The translations under genes and the position numbers were made by a program. Shown in pieces: positions 1 to 6,042 of a stretch of DNA of 6,562 nt (positions are counted from its first letter, which is position 1; each line of letters starts with the position of its first letter). The notes beneath the pieces are model-generated. The model saw nothing but the letters and a program-made list of their open reading frames with translations. It had not been told where the DNA came from and did not search any database. This DNA is from Suilimivivens sp964458255 (lineage in GTDB: Bacteria; Bacillota; Clostridia; Lachnospirales; Lachnospiraceae), in NCBI GenBank assembly GCA_964458255.1, contig CAYWHY010000077.1, positions 1 to 6,562 of the forward strand, read 5' to 3'.

Positions 1-55
1 ATCCATTTTTCCTTTTACATGGAAATCCACTCCCAGCTCTCCCGGCTTATTTACC
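1..55. repeat. 55-base exact direct repeat, copy 1 (copy of murE interior)
   Basis: Bases 1-55 match bases 823-877 exactly and in the same orientation; identity stops at base 56 (t versus a at 878). The matching stretch lies inside murE and encodes about residues 273-290 there, but here it is in a different frame and follows the start of priA. The copy begins at the first base of the window, so its true length to the left is unknown. It may be an assembly chimera at a contig end or a real local duplication; the sequence alone cannot decide. Confidence 0.95.
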
Positions 56-160
56 TCTCATTTCCTCCGGTATCTTATACTGAAAAGTCTTATCTACTTT
101 TTCATGGGAAATATCAATAATGATATTGGCATATTTATTCGGCACATGTGCCATTTCCAT
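47..160 (-). pseudogene. priA: priA 5' fragment (primosomal protein N'), cut off after about 35 codons
   Basis: This is the extreme N-terminus of PriA, the superfamily 2 DNA helicase that restarts stalled replication forks. The 37-codon frame reads ANIIIDISHEKVDKTFQYK then IPEEMRGK and stop. It matches the start of the PriA 3'BD domain (Bacillus pattern: A-x-V-I-V-D-V-S ... F-D-Y-K-I-P ... K-G). An ATG at 160 is preceded by a GGGGAGG ribosome binding site; an ATG two codons later is also possible. The gene lies 53 bases after murE on the same strand and is probably cotranscribed with it. Full PriA is over 700 residues, but here the reading meets the copied murE segment (bases 1-55) after Arg35 and stops at 47-49, so helicase and zinc domains are absent. 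Identity is fairly sure; whether the truncation is real is not. Confidence 0.75.
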
Positions 161-188
161 GTCTTTCCTCCCCATCACCTGCAGCATT

Positions 189-210
189 AAATCGGCTCAC
201 AAACCGATTT
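189..210 (-). terminator. weak hairpin between murE and priA
   Basis: Inverted arms AAATCGG (189-195) and CCGATTT (204-210) can form a 7-bp stem with an 8-base loop, starting 3 bases after the murE stop. The minus-strand sequence after it is TTTAATGC, not a proper U-tract, and the priA start follows within 30 bases. It is more likely a partial attenuator or mRNA-stability hairpin than a full terminator. Confidence 0.3.
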
Positions 211-213
211 TCT

Positions 214-1692
214 TCAGCTGCGTGTGCGTCTTTCTTCCAAAATTTCTGCAATCAGATTTCTTTCATCCATCGGGTACTTTATGCCCTTAATTTCCTGATA
301 ATCTTCATGTCCTTTACCTGCCAGCACAATAATATCGCCCGGCTGCCCGTTATCAATGGCATACGCAATTGCTTCTTTTCTGTCACAAATCTCTATATAG
401 GCTCCATCCGTCTTAATCATACCTGTTTTGATATCCGCCATAATGGAAAGTGGTTCTTCAAATCTGGGATTGTCAGAAGTAATAATGGTAAGATCGGCAA
501 GCTTTCCACTCACTTCTCCCATCTCATAACGGCGAAGCCTGGAACGGTTTCCGCCACAACCAAACACGCACACTAAACGATTAGGATGATACTCCTTTAA
601 AGTAGAAAGCAAACTCTCCAAACTCATGGCATTGTGGGCATAATCAATCAGCAACGTAAAATCATCGGATACCGGCACCATCTCGATTCTGCCCTTTACA
701 TGAGCTTTCAAAAGTGCTGCCTGTATCTTAGCGGTTTCCACACCAAAATGAAGACATACCGCAATGGCAGTCAAGGCATTATATACGCTAAATCTGCCCG
801 GTGTAGGCACTTCTACCCGGAAATCCATTTTTCCTTTTACATGGAAATCCACTCCCAGCTCTCCCGGCTTATTTACCAGCTTCAAATCCTCTGCATAAAG
901 GTCTGCTGTTTTATCAAAACCGTAGGTTTCAAGCATGCAGGTGTGCCCTTTCAGCACCTCATATACATGGGCATCATCTTTATTTACAATTCCCAAACGG
1001 CACTGCTTAAATAAAAGTCCCTTGCACATCCGGTATTCTTCAAAATCTGCATGCTCGTTAGGTCCGATATGATCCGGCTCTAAATTGGTAAAAATACCGA
1101 TTTCAAAAGTAAATCCCTGCGTTCTGTGTAATTTAAGTCCTTGGGAAGCCACTTCCATAACCACCACTTGTATACCGGCATCTGCCATTTTGCGGAAATA
1201 CTTCTGAAGCAGGAATGACTCCGGTGTGGTGTTATTCGCCGGAATATGCTCATCACCGATAATGGTTTCTATGGTTCCAATCAGTCCCACTTTATATCCG
1301 GCACTTTCCAAAATGGATTTTATCAGATACGTGGTTGTTGTCTTTCCTTTTGTTCCTGTAATACCTATTACCTTAAGCTCCTTTGCGGGATGAGAGAAAT
1401 AAGCCGCTGAAATAAAAGCCATGGCATATCTGGTATCCTTCACTTTTATTACGGTCACATCACTTCCTTTGGGAAGTTCCACGTCCTTCTGCACTACCAG
1501 CACGGAGGCTCCTTTACTCACCGCTTCCGCTGCAAAATCATGACCATCTGTCACATAACCGCAGATACAGATAAAAAGACAATCCTTACTGATTTTTCTG
1601 GAATCATATACCACTTCGCTTACCGCTTTATCTACACTGCCTGCAATACATTCATATTCTAATTCTTTTAATAAGTTTTTACATGTAAACAT
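214..1692 (-). CDS. murE: MurE-family UDP-N-acetylmuramyl-tripeptide synthetase
   Basis: Cytoplasmic ATP-dependent ligase that adds the third amino acid to UDP-MurNAc-L-Ala-D-Glu in peptidoglycan synthesis. From the ATG at 1692 the protein has 492 residues, normal for MurE. Visible in order: N-terminal Mur domain with VYDSRKI (28-34); P-loop GTKGKTTT (113-120); NTTPE substrate loop (154-158); Lys224 in YRMCKGLLF at the carbamoylated-lysine position; IDYAH (349-353); DNPR (407-410), the signature of enzymes that add meso-diaminopimelate; and GKGHEDYQ (459-466). Oddities: EVSSHAL is replaced by EVASQGL, and the usual NLxRDHLDYHG region reads NLEPDHIGPNEH. A GTG at 1728 would add 12 residues, but AAGAGGG sits 8 bases before the ATG, so the ATG is preferred. 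It has its own promoter and precedes priA by 53 bases. It could be a second, divergent MurE-like ligase. Confidence 0.87.
   Translation of the reverse strand: MFTCKNLLKELEYECIAGSVDKAVSEVVYDSRKISKDCLFICICGYVTDGHDFAAEAVSKGASVLVVQKDVELPKGSDVTVIKVKDTRYAMAFISAAYFSHPAKELKVIGITGTKGKTTTTYLIKSILESAGYKVGLIGTIETIIGDEHIPANNTTPESFLLQKYFRKMADAGIQVVVMEVASQGLKLHRTQGFTFEIGIFTNLEPDHIGPNEHADFEEYRMCKGLLFKQCRLGIVNKDDAHVYEVLKGHTCMLETYGFDKTADLYAEDLKLVNKPGELGVDFHVKGKMDFRVEVPTPGRFSVYNALTAIAVCLHFGVETAKIQAALLKAHVKGRIEMVPVSDDFTLLIDYAHNAMSLESLLSTLKEYHPNRLVCVFGCGGNRSRLRRYEMGEVSGKLADLTIITSDNPRFEEPLSIMADIKTGMIKTDGAYIEICDRKEAIAYAIDNGQPGDIIVLAGKGHEDYQEIKGIKYPMDERNLIAEILEERRTRS
823..877. repeat. 55-base exact direct repeat, copy 2 (native copy inside murE)
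   Basis: This copy is in its natural context: it reads in frame as part of the murE central/C-terminal region (about Val273 to Asp290, including NKPGELGVDFHVKGK) and its flanks continue a normal MurE protein. The other copy is bases 1-55, so this is the donor and the window-edge copy the derivative. Confidence 0.95.
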
Positions 1693-1718
1693 GGATATTT
1701 CCCTCTTTTCCTTATAAT

Positions 1719-1747
1719 AAGATAGCACGGTTATACACTTTTTTCAA
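1719..1747 (-). promoter_or_regulatory. predicted sigma-A promoter of murE(-priA)
   Basis: On the minus strand TTGAAA (1742-1747) and TATCTT (1719-1724) are separated by exactly 17 bases. A TG one base before the -10 (TGCTATCTT) makes it an extended -10. Transcription would begin near 1712, leaving a leader of about 20 bases with the AAGAGGG ribosome binding site before the ATG at 1692. That geometry also argues against the GTG at 1728 as start. Not experimentally tested. Confidence 0.6.
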
Positions 1748-1923
1748 CTTTCCCCGTGCATAATCGTCCGGTACTATTATATGTTTGCAGCTTTTTTCGA
1801 TATGATTTATTTTTTATTAATCAGATTTTAGATTTTTATTAGGAAGTAGACACAATTTGTTCACATTTTTGTTTTATGATAATTATCAAGATAGTTGAAC
1901 AACTCACTATCTCCCCCCTCATA
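1748..1923. other. AT-rich intergenic region between recJ terminator and murE promoter
   Basis: The whole gene-free gap (1693-2010) holds the murE promoter and the recJ terminator. The stretch between them has no supported gene; short frames here have no ribosome binding site or recognisable product. It contains a TATAAT (1776-1781, minus) without a matching -35, a perfect 12-base palindrome TGATAATTATCA (1877-1888), and inverted arms AGATAGT (1889-1895) and ACTATCT (1906-1912). The palindrome could be an operator but is about 130 bases upstream of the murE -35, so its role is unknown. Confidence 0.5.
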
Positions 1924-1965
1924 AGAAAGCGAAGCCTCCGGCAACACCGGAGGCTTCTGCTTTCT
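1924..1965 (-). terminator. rho-independent terminator after recJ
   Basis: A very stable hairpin: GAAGCCTCCGG (1931-1941) pairs perfectly with CCGGAGGCTTC (1947-1957) around a 5-base loop, and outer arms AGAAAGC (1924-1930) and GCTTTCT (1959-1965) extend the stem past a one-base bulge. On the minus strand it lies about 45 bases after the recJ stop and is followed by GCTTTCTTAT, a modest U-rich tail. It should end the fchA-folD-recJ transcript and isolate it from murE. The near-symmetrical arms could also act on plus-strand transcripts. Confidence 0.85.
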
Positions 1966-2010
1966 GTATTTAATATCTCTCAACCACTGTCTTATCATAC
2001 GCAGTACCTT

Positions 2011-3792
2011 TCAACAATAATACTGCATCACAATCTGCACACTTTCTCTTCCTACGAAATAATTGAAATCCGGATAATATGCCATGGTAAACGTAAGCTC
2101 CTGTGACGCCTTTTTCCCACCGTATATGGCGTCCGTATCTTCCTGCCCGAATTTTTTCAAAAGAAACTCATTCCATTTCTCCATATCGCCGAAATAAATC
2201 ATTTCATAGGTTTTTCCTGTCTCATCGGCAATGATATATTTGCCGACATTCTTGTTTTTTCCCATAATTTTGCCGTTTAAAAGCCTTACATTCTTCTGCG
2301 CGAACAAAGGCTTTTTATTCCCCACTCCAAAGGGTTCAAGCAATGAAAGCTCCCTGATAAAAGCTTTTCCCACATACGAAAGGGGCATAGGCACATCAAT
2401 ATGTATGATTTCTTCAAAATCTTCCTCTGTCAGCGTACAATTGTCATTTATTTTTTTGCGGAACAGCTCCATCTCCTCTTCCCCTGCAAGAGAAAGCCCC
2501 GCTGCCATCTTATGACCGCCGTATCTTGTAAAAAGCTCTTTGCAGCCGTTCATTTCCTCATACATGGAATAGGCTTCTATGGAACGCCCACTTCCTTTAA
2601 TTCCCTCTTCGCCTTTGGTCAGCACAAAAGCAGGCTTTCCGAACTTTTCACGGACCTTACCGGCTATGATTCCTGCCAGACTTTCATGACAGTCGGGAAG
2701 ATACACAACAAGTACTCTGTCATCCTTCAAAGCACTTTCTTCTACCTGTTTGATGGCCTGCTTCACACCATCTTCCGTCATTTTTTTACGGCTGTCATTT
2801 AAGGTCTTTAAATCCGCCGCAATGGTAACAGCCTCCTGCTGTTTCTGTGTCTCAAACAGGCTTAATGCTCTTGCAGCCGTATCAAGTCTTCCCGTAGCGT
2901 TTAAGCAGGGACCAATAATAAAGCCTGCGTGATAGGGAGTAATCTCCTTTTCCTCGATTCCGTTTGCCACCAGCAATGCTTTTAGTCCCGGGTTTTTCGT
3001 CTGTGCCATGGTTTTAAGACCATACTTTACAATAATACGATTCTCGTCGCGAAGCTCCATTACATCACATACGGTAGCAAGTGCCGCAAAGGGAAGCAAT
3101 TCATCCCTCATGCTTTCCGTCTCTTCCTTGGTCCTTCCGCTTTTTTCAAAAAGAGCAAGAATTAACTTTAGGGAAACCACAGCTCCGCAAATGGACTTAA
3201 AGGGATAGTTGCAATCCTGCTGTTTTGGGTCAATCACAGCATCCGCATCAGGCAGAATATAGTGACGTTCTCCGCCTGCCTCCTCATAAGGAACCTCATG
3301 GTGATCTGTCACCACAACCGTCATACCAAGCTCTTTTGCCATGGCAATCTGAGACGCTGCCGCAATTCCGTTATCGCAGGTAATAATGGTGTCAATCTTC
3401 TCCTTATACGCATCCTCAATCAGGCTGTCGTTCAATCCATAACCGTCCCTGATACGGTGTGGAATAACTCTGTCCGTTTTTGCTCCCAACACCGACAGCC
3501 CCCGAAGCAAAATATAAGTAGAACAAATACCGTCCACATCATAATCACCGATAATTCTTATGGACGATTGCTCCTTTATCTTGGGCAAAAGCACGGTTAC
3601 TGCCTTATCCATATTCTTTAAAAGAAAAGGACTGTGCAAATCGGCCAGACTTCCTTTTAAGAACCTGCGGATATCATCCTCTTCCACAATATCTCTGTTT
3701 CGCATGATTCTGGCAAGAACCGGTGTGATGCCGTACTCCTTTGCTATTTTATTAAAATCCGCCTTTTTGGCGGCAACCATCCATTTTGCCAT
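2011..3792 (-). CDS. recJ: RecJ single-stranded-DNA-specific exonuclease
   Basis: A 5'-3' single-strand DNA exonuclease of the DHH phosphoesterase superfamily, needing Mn/Mg and working in RecF-pathway recombination, mismatch and base-excision repair. The 593-residue protein is close to E. coli RecJ (577) and shorter than the Bacillus form, which has an extra C-terminal domain. Visible motifs: GDYDVDG (82-88), TCDNG (138-142), TDHHE (162-166, the DHH motif), CDVMEL (242-247), GPCLNATGRL (294-303), then the DHHA1 part with GSGRS (400-404) and RYGGHKMAAG (423-432), and a C-terminal OB-like nucleic-acid-binding region beginning about EPFGVGNKKPLF (486-497). All metal-binding motifs are present, so it should be active. 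The ATG at 3792 follows AGGAAGAG. It begins 31 bases after the folD stop and is last in the operon before a strong terminator. Confidence 0.95.
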   Translation of the reverse strand: MAKWMVAAKKADFNKIAKEYGITPVLARIMRNRDIVEEDDIRRFLKGSLADLHSPFLLKNMDKAVTVLLPKIKEQSSIRIIGDYDVDGICSTYILLRGLSVLGAKTDRVIPHRIRDGYGLNDSLIEDAYKEKIDTIITCDNGIAAASQIAMAKELGMTVVVTDHHEVPYEEAGGERHYILPDADAVIDPKQQDCNYPFKSICGAVVSLKLILALFEKSGRTKEETESMRDELLPFAALATVCDVMELRDENRIIVKYGLKTMAQTKNPGLKALLVANGIEEKEITPYHAGFIIGPCLNATGRLDTAARALSLFETQKQQEAVTIAADLKTLNDSRKKMTEDGVKQAIKQVEESALKDDRVLVVYLPDCHESLAGIIAGKVREKFGKPAFVLTKGEEGIKGSGRSIEAYSMYEEMNGCKELFTRYGGHKMAAGLSLAGEEEMELFRKKINDNCTLTEEDFEEIIHIDVPMPLSYVGKAFIRELSLLEPFGVGNKKPLFAQKNVRLLNGKIMGKNKNVGKYIIADETGKTYEMIYFGDMEKWNEFLLKKFGQEDTDAIYGGKKASQELTFTMAYYPDFNYFVGRESVQIVMQYYC

Positions 3793-3823
3793 TTTCTCTT
3801 CCTGCCGGGTAAGTCAAAATTTT

Positions 3824-4675
3824 TTATAAATATTTTCTCATTGCTGCTTCTACCACATGTCCTACAAGCACCGATGTTGTAACGCTTCCTGCTCCGCCCG
3901 GTACAGGTGTAATTGCCTCAACGATTTGTTCAGCCTCCTCATACTTCACATCACCGCACAGCTTTCCTTCTTCATTTACATTAATACCGACATCAATCAC
4001 AATCTGTCCTTCTCTTAAATAAGATGCATCAATCACACCGGCTTTTCCGGCTGCAACGATAACAATATCGGCCTCTTTTACAACGGAAGGCATATCCTTT
4101 GTCTTTGTATGGCAAACGGTAACCGTAGCATTCTTCTTAAGTAACATCATGGATACAGGTTTACCTACAACAAGGCTTCTGCCTACTACCACAGCCTTCT
4201 TTCCTGTACAATCGATTCCGTAATGGTCAAGAATTTCCATACACCCCTGCGGGGTACAAGGTGGAAATCCCTGTTCTTTTCCTGCAAACACCCCTGCAAG
4301 AGACCCGTCTGTAATGCCGTCTACGTCCTTTGCAAAATCAAGTGCATTAATAATCTTTTCTTCATTCAAATGTTTCGGTAACGGACGGAACAACAACACA
4401 CCATGGATATTTTCATTTTCATTCACCTGCGTAATCACTTCAAGAAGTGCTTCCTGTGTTACATCCCGGGGAAGAAGGAATTTTTCATATGCCACACCTA
4501 GCATTTCACATCTCTTCGTTGCCCCTCTTTCATAAGAAATATCATCTTCTCTCTCTCCGACACGGATAATGCCGAGCGTGGGAGTAATTCCCTTTTCATT
4601 TAACTTAGCAACATTTGCCTTTATCTTTTCATTCATTACGGCAGTCACTTCTTTTCCTAATAACTGTTTTGCCAT
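3824..4675 (-). CDS. folD: FolD-family methylenetetrahydrofolate dehydrogenase, cyclohydrolase residues replaced
   Basis: Cytosolic one-carbon enzyme that oxidises 5,10-methylene-THF to methenyl-THF with NAD(P); standard FolD also hydrolyses methenyl-THF to 10-formyl-THF. The 283-residue length is typical. The catalytic domain is followed by the Rossmann domain with VVVGRSLVVGKP (162-173), VIDVGIN (226-232) and TPVPGGAG (256-263). Oddity: ungapped alignment with E. coli FolD from its VG41-42 to Gly62 keeps Tyr50 (here Tyr48) but puts Ala52 at catalytic Lys54. The segment LLFRPLP puts Phe96 at Gln98. Asp121 is kept (Asp119 in KDVDG). Lys and Gln are needed for cyclohydrolase in characterised homologues, so I infer a dehydrogenase-only enzyme. 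The ATG at 4675 follows AGGAGGA. fchA ends 31 bases upstream and could supply the missing step. Confidence 0.93.
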   Translation of the reverse strand: MAKQLLGKEVTAVMNEKIKANVAKLNEKGITPTLGIIRVGEREDDISYERGATKRCEMLGVAYEKFLLPRDVTQEALLEVITQVNENENIHGVLLFRPLPKHLNEEKIINALDFAKDVDGITDGSLAGVFAGKEQGFPPCTPQGCMEILDHYGIDCTGKKAVVVGRSLVVGKPVSMMLLKKNATVTVCHTKTKDMPSVVKEADIVIVAAGKAGVIDASYLREGQIVIDVGINVNEEGKLCGDVKYEEAEQIVEAITPVPGGAGSVTTSVLVGHVVEAAMRKYL

Positions 4676-4706
4676 TTTTAAGTCCTCCTGCTGTTCTTCA
4701 AATTTA

Positions 4707-5336
4707 TTATTTCAGACGTTCATTCACGCTGCCGAATACCTTGTCTGCTTTTTCCGAATATTTGCAAATCATTTCATTTGCTTCTGCATTCAGGCTTTCT
4801 GCGTATTCACGATTTGCCATTGATTTTGTGTTTATAAACACGTTAAGAGACGCTCCGAGCAGTGCTGCTTTACAGAATGCAGCTCCTACCCCCGCATCAC
4901 TTAATGCAATAACACTTCCCTTGACAGCAAATTCTTCAATCAAATCAATTGCTTCACAGCATTTTCGCATAATTTCCATGGGAACCGAGCAGGCATCCTT
5001 TAATACGATTTCCATAACCCGTGCTTTCTCTGCCTTTTCTTTCTCTGTTTCCTTTGGCATCCCGTAAGCCTTTGACAACGGCTCAAACACTCTTGCATCT
5101 TCCTCCACCAGATGCAGGAATTCCTTTTGCAAAGCATCTGCCTTTTCCTTTAGTGCAATAATATCCGCCTCAACATCAGCATATTTTTTCTTGCCGACAG
5201 TAAGACTTCCCACCATGTTGCCAAGTGCTGTTCCAAGTGCTCCGACCAGCGCAGATGCACCGCCGCCACCCGGAACGGGTGCATTTGTAGATAATACTCC
5301 AACAAAATCTTCGCATGAATAGGTTGTGAAACTCAT
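4707..5336 (-). CDS. fchA: FchA-like methenyl-THF cyclohydrolase / formimino-THF cyclodeaminase (FTCD-C family)
   Basis: Stand-alone member of the cyclodeaminase/cyclohydrolase family, the C-terminal half of formiminotransferase-cyclodeaminase. Such proteins act on formimino-THF (cyclodeaminase) or methenyl-THF (cyclohydrolase). The 209-residue, largely helical protein has the family glycine-rich signature APVPGGGGASA (19-29), helix GALGTALGNMVG (32-43), KKKY (49-52), EEDARVF (78-84) and LSDAGVGAA (145-153). The ATG at 5336 is chosen because GAGGAGG lies 6-7 bases upstream; the frame continues open to a TTG at 5423, but that extension is not part of the family. It is 31 bases before folD. No histidine-degradation gene or formiminotransferase domain is in view, and the adjacent FolD lacks cyclohydrolase residues, so cyclohydrolase is the favoured activity. 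This is inference: the family alone does not separate the two reactions. Confidence 0.85.
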   Translation of the reverse strand: MSFTTYSCEDFVGVLSTNAPVPGGGGASALVGALGTALGNMVGSLTVGKKKYADVEADIIALKEKADALQKEFLHLVEEDARVFEPLSKAYGMPKETEKEKAEKARVMEIVLKDACSVPMEIMRKCCEAIDLIEEFAVKGSVIALSDAGVGAAFCKAALLGASLNVFINTKSMANREYAESLNAEANEMICKYSEKADKVFGSVNERLK

Positions 5337-5480
5337 AAATATCCTCCTCGTAAAAATTATAATATCGTTTTCCCTTATCAAAAAGGGGCTTTCTCCGTTT
5401 GGATAAGGTTCATCCATACCCAATGAGTCAAAAAAACAAATTCATCTATGTTCTCCTCTTTTTCTCCAAAATTGCACTCG
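5337..5480 (-). promoter_or_regulatory. fchA leader with inverted repeat and short uORF
   Basis: The 144 bases between the GNAT remnant and fchA contain no clear terminator. Arms GATAAGG (plus 5402-5408) and CCTTATC (plus 5373-5379) are inverted repeats 22 bases apart that could fold the leader. Upstream, GAGGAGA precedes an ATG at 5446 that reads only MNLFF and stops in a T7 run (5430-5436). A TATAAT at 5356-5361 is too close to the fchA ribosome binding site to be its -10. A TTGACT (minus strand, from 5434) lacks a good -10 at 16-18 bases. No known folate or ZTP riboswitch was recognised. Confidence 0.35.
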
Positions 5481-5970
5481 CTATATACCATTCATCCCGT
5501 CAACAAATTTCCGGCTCTTTACCGTCAATTCAACCCAAGCCGGTCTGAAACCGCTTTTAATGGCATTCCTTGCCGATTTTATATTGGACCATGCACAGCA
5601 ATAGAACGGTACTTTTCCTCTTTCTAATATTTCAAGTGCCAATTTACCTGTAAGGGCAGATGCCACTCCCCTCCTACGATACTCCGGCAGCACATCCAGA
5701 TGCTTTCTCTTTTCGCAAAGGGCATTGCTCCATTCAGCAACATATAAGTCCTTAAAATCTTCCTGCTTAAGAATTCTCAATTCATAAATACATTCCTGCT
5801 CCTTCAATGCCAAAAGGTCAGGCAAAAGGCAATTCCAAATATTTTCTTGCTGACGGATTGTCCTTTGACAAAACAATTTTATTCTGCACACTCAAAAAGT
5901 CATCCGGACTGCAATTTAAGTCAATTGCCGATTGCTCCATTGCAATGTTCATTATATCTTTATTCGTCAT
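5481..5970 (-). pseudogene. GNAT-family N-acetyltransferase, broken by two internal deletions
   Basis: GNAT enzymes move an acetyl group from acetyl-CoA to an amine; the substrate here is unknown. Two pieces in different frames resemble one protein. The N-terminal piece starts at ATG 5970 (TAGGAAAA ribosome binding site), reads MTNKDIMNIAMEQSAIDLNC onward to KYLELPFA and stops at 5818. The second is open from about 5840 to 5481: LLPDLLALKEQECIYELRIL, then EDFKDLYVAEWSNALCEKRKHLD, then the acetyl-CoA loop VLPEYRRRGVASALTGKLAL and FYCCAWSNIKSARNAIKSGF. From memory of clostridial relatives (roughly 260 residues), about 60 residues are missing at the LPFA/LLPDL join, with a frameshift, and about 35 at the HLD/VLPEYRRRG join, in frame. 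The second loss removes the central beta strands before motif A, so even the longest surviving frame (136 residues) is unlikely to fold as GNAT. It is upstream of fchA on the same strand. Confidence 0.7.
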
Positions 5971-6007
5971 TTTTCCTATTCCTCAGACTCCTAACACTCA
6001 TAGCACG

Positions 6008-6036
6008 ATTATATTATACTTATTCTTCATTTTCAA
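6008..6036 (-). promoter_or_regulatory. strong sigma-A promoter ahead of the GNAT remnant
   Basis: On the minus strand TTGAAA (6031-6036) and a perfect TATAAT (6008-6013) are 17 bases apart, the best promoter match in the window. A second TATAAT overlaps at 6013-6018 but would leave only 12 bases of spacing. Transcription should start near 6000, about 30 bases before the GNAT ATG. No terminator is visible before fchA, so this promoter may now drive fchA-folD-recJ through a long, mostly non-functional leader. Confidence 0.65.
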
Positions 6037-6042
6037 CCTTCA

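Noticed and set aside
148..576. Plus-strand open frame of 142 codons over the murE 3' end
   Set aside because: It lies antisense to a strongly supported MurE, has no ribosome binding site and gives no recognisable protein.
1693..1728. MurE starting at GTG 1728
   Set aside because: It overlaps the predicted -10 region and lacks a ribosome binding site; ATG 1692 has one at correct spacing.
1876..2106. Plus-strand frame of 76 codons starting in the intergenic gap
   Set aside because: It reads straight through the recJ terminator hairpin and into antisense recJ; composition is non-protein-like.
5337..5423. FchA starting at TTG 5423, 29 residues longer
   Set aside because: The ATG at 5336 has an ideal GAGGAGG site and its protein begins where the family begins; the extension covers that site.
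5337..5480. Possible THF or ZTP (pfl) riboswitch before fchA-folD, a genomic context where these occur
   Set aside because: I could not find the conserved cores of either class in the leader; only a 7-base inverted repeat is visible. A covariance-model scan would settle it.
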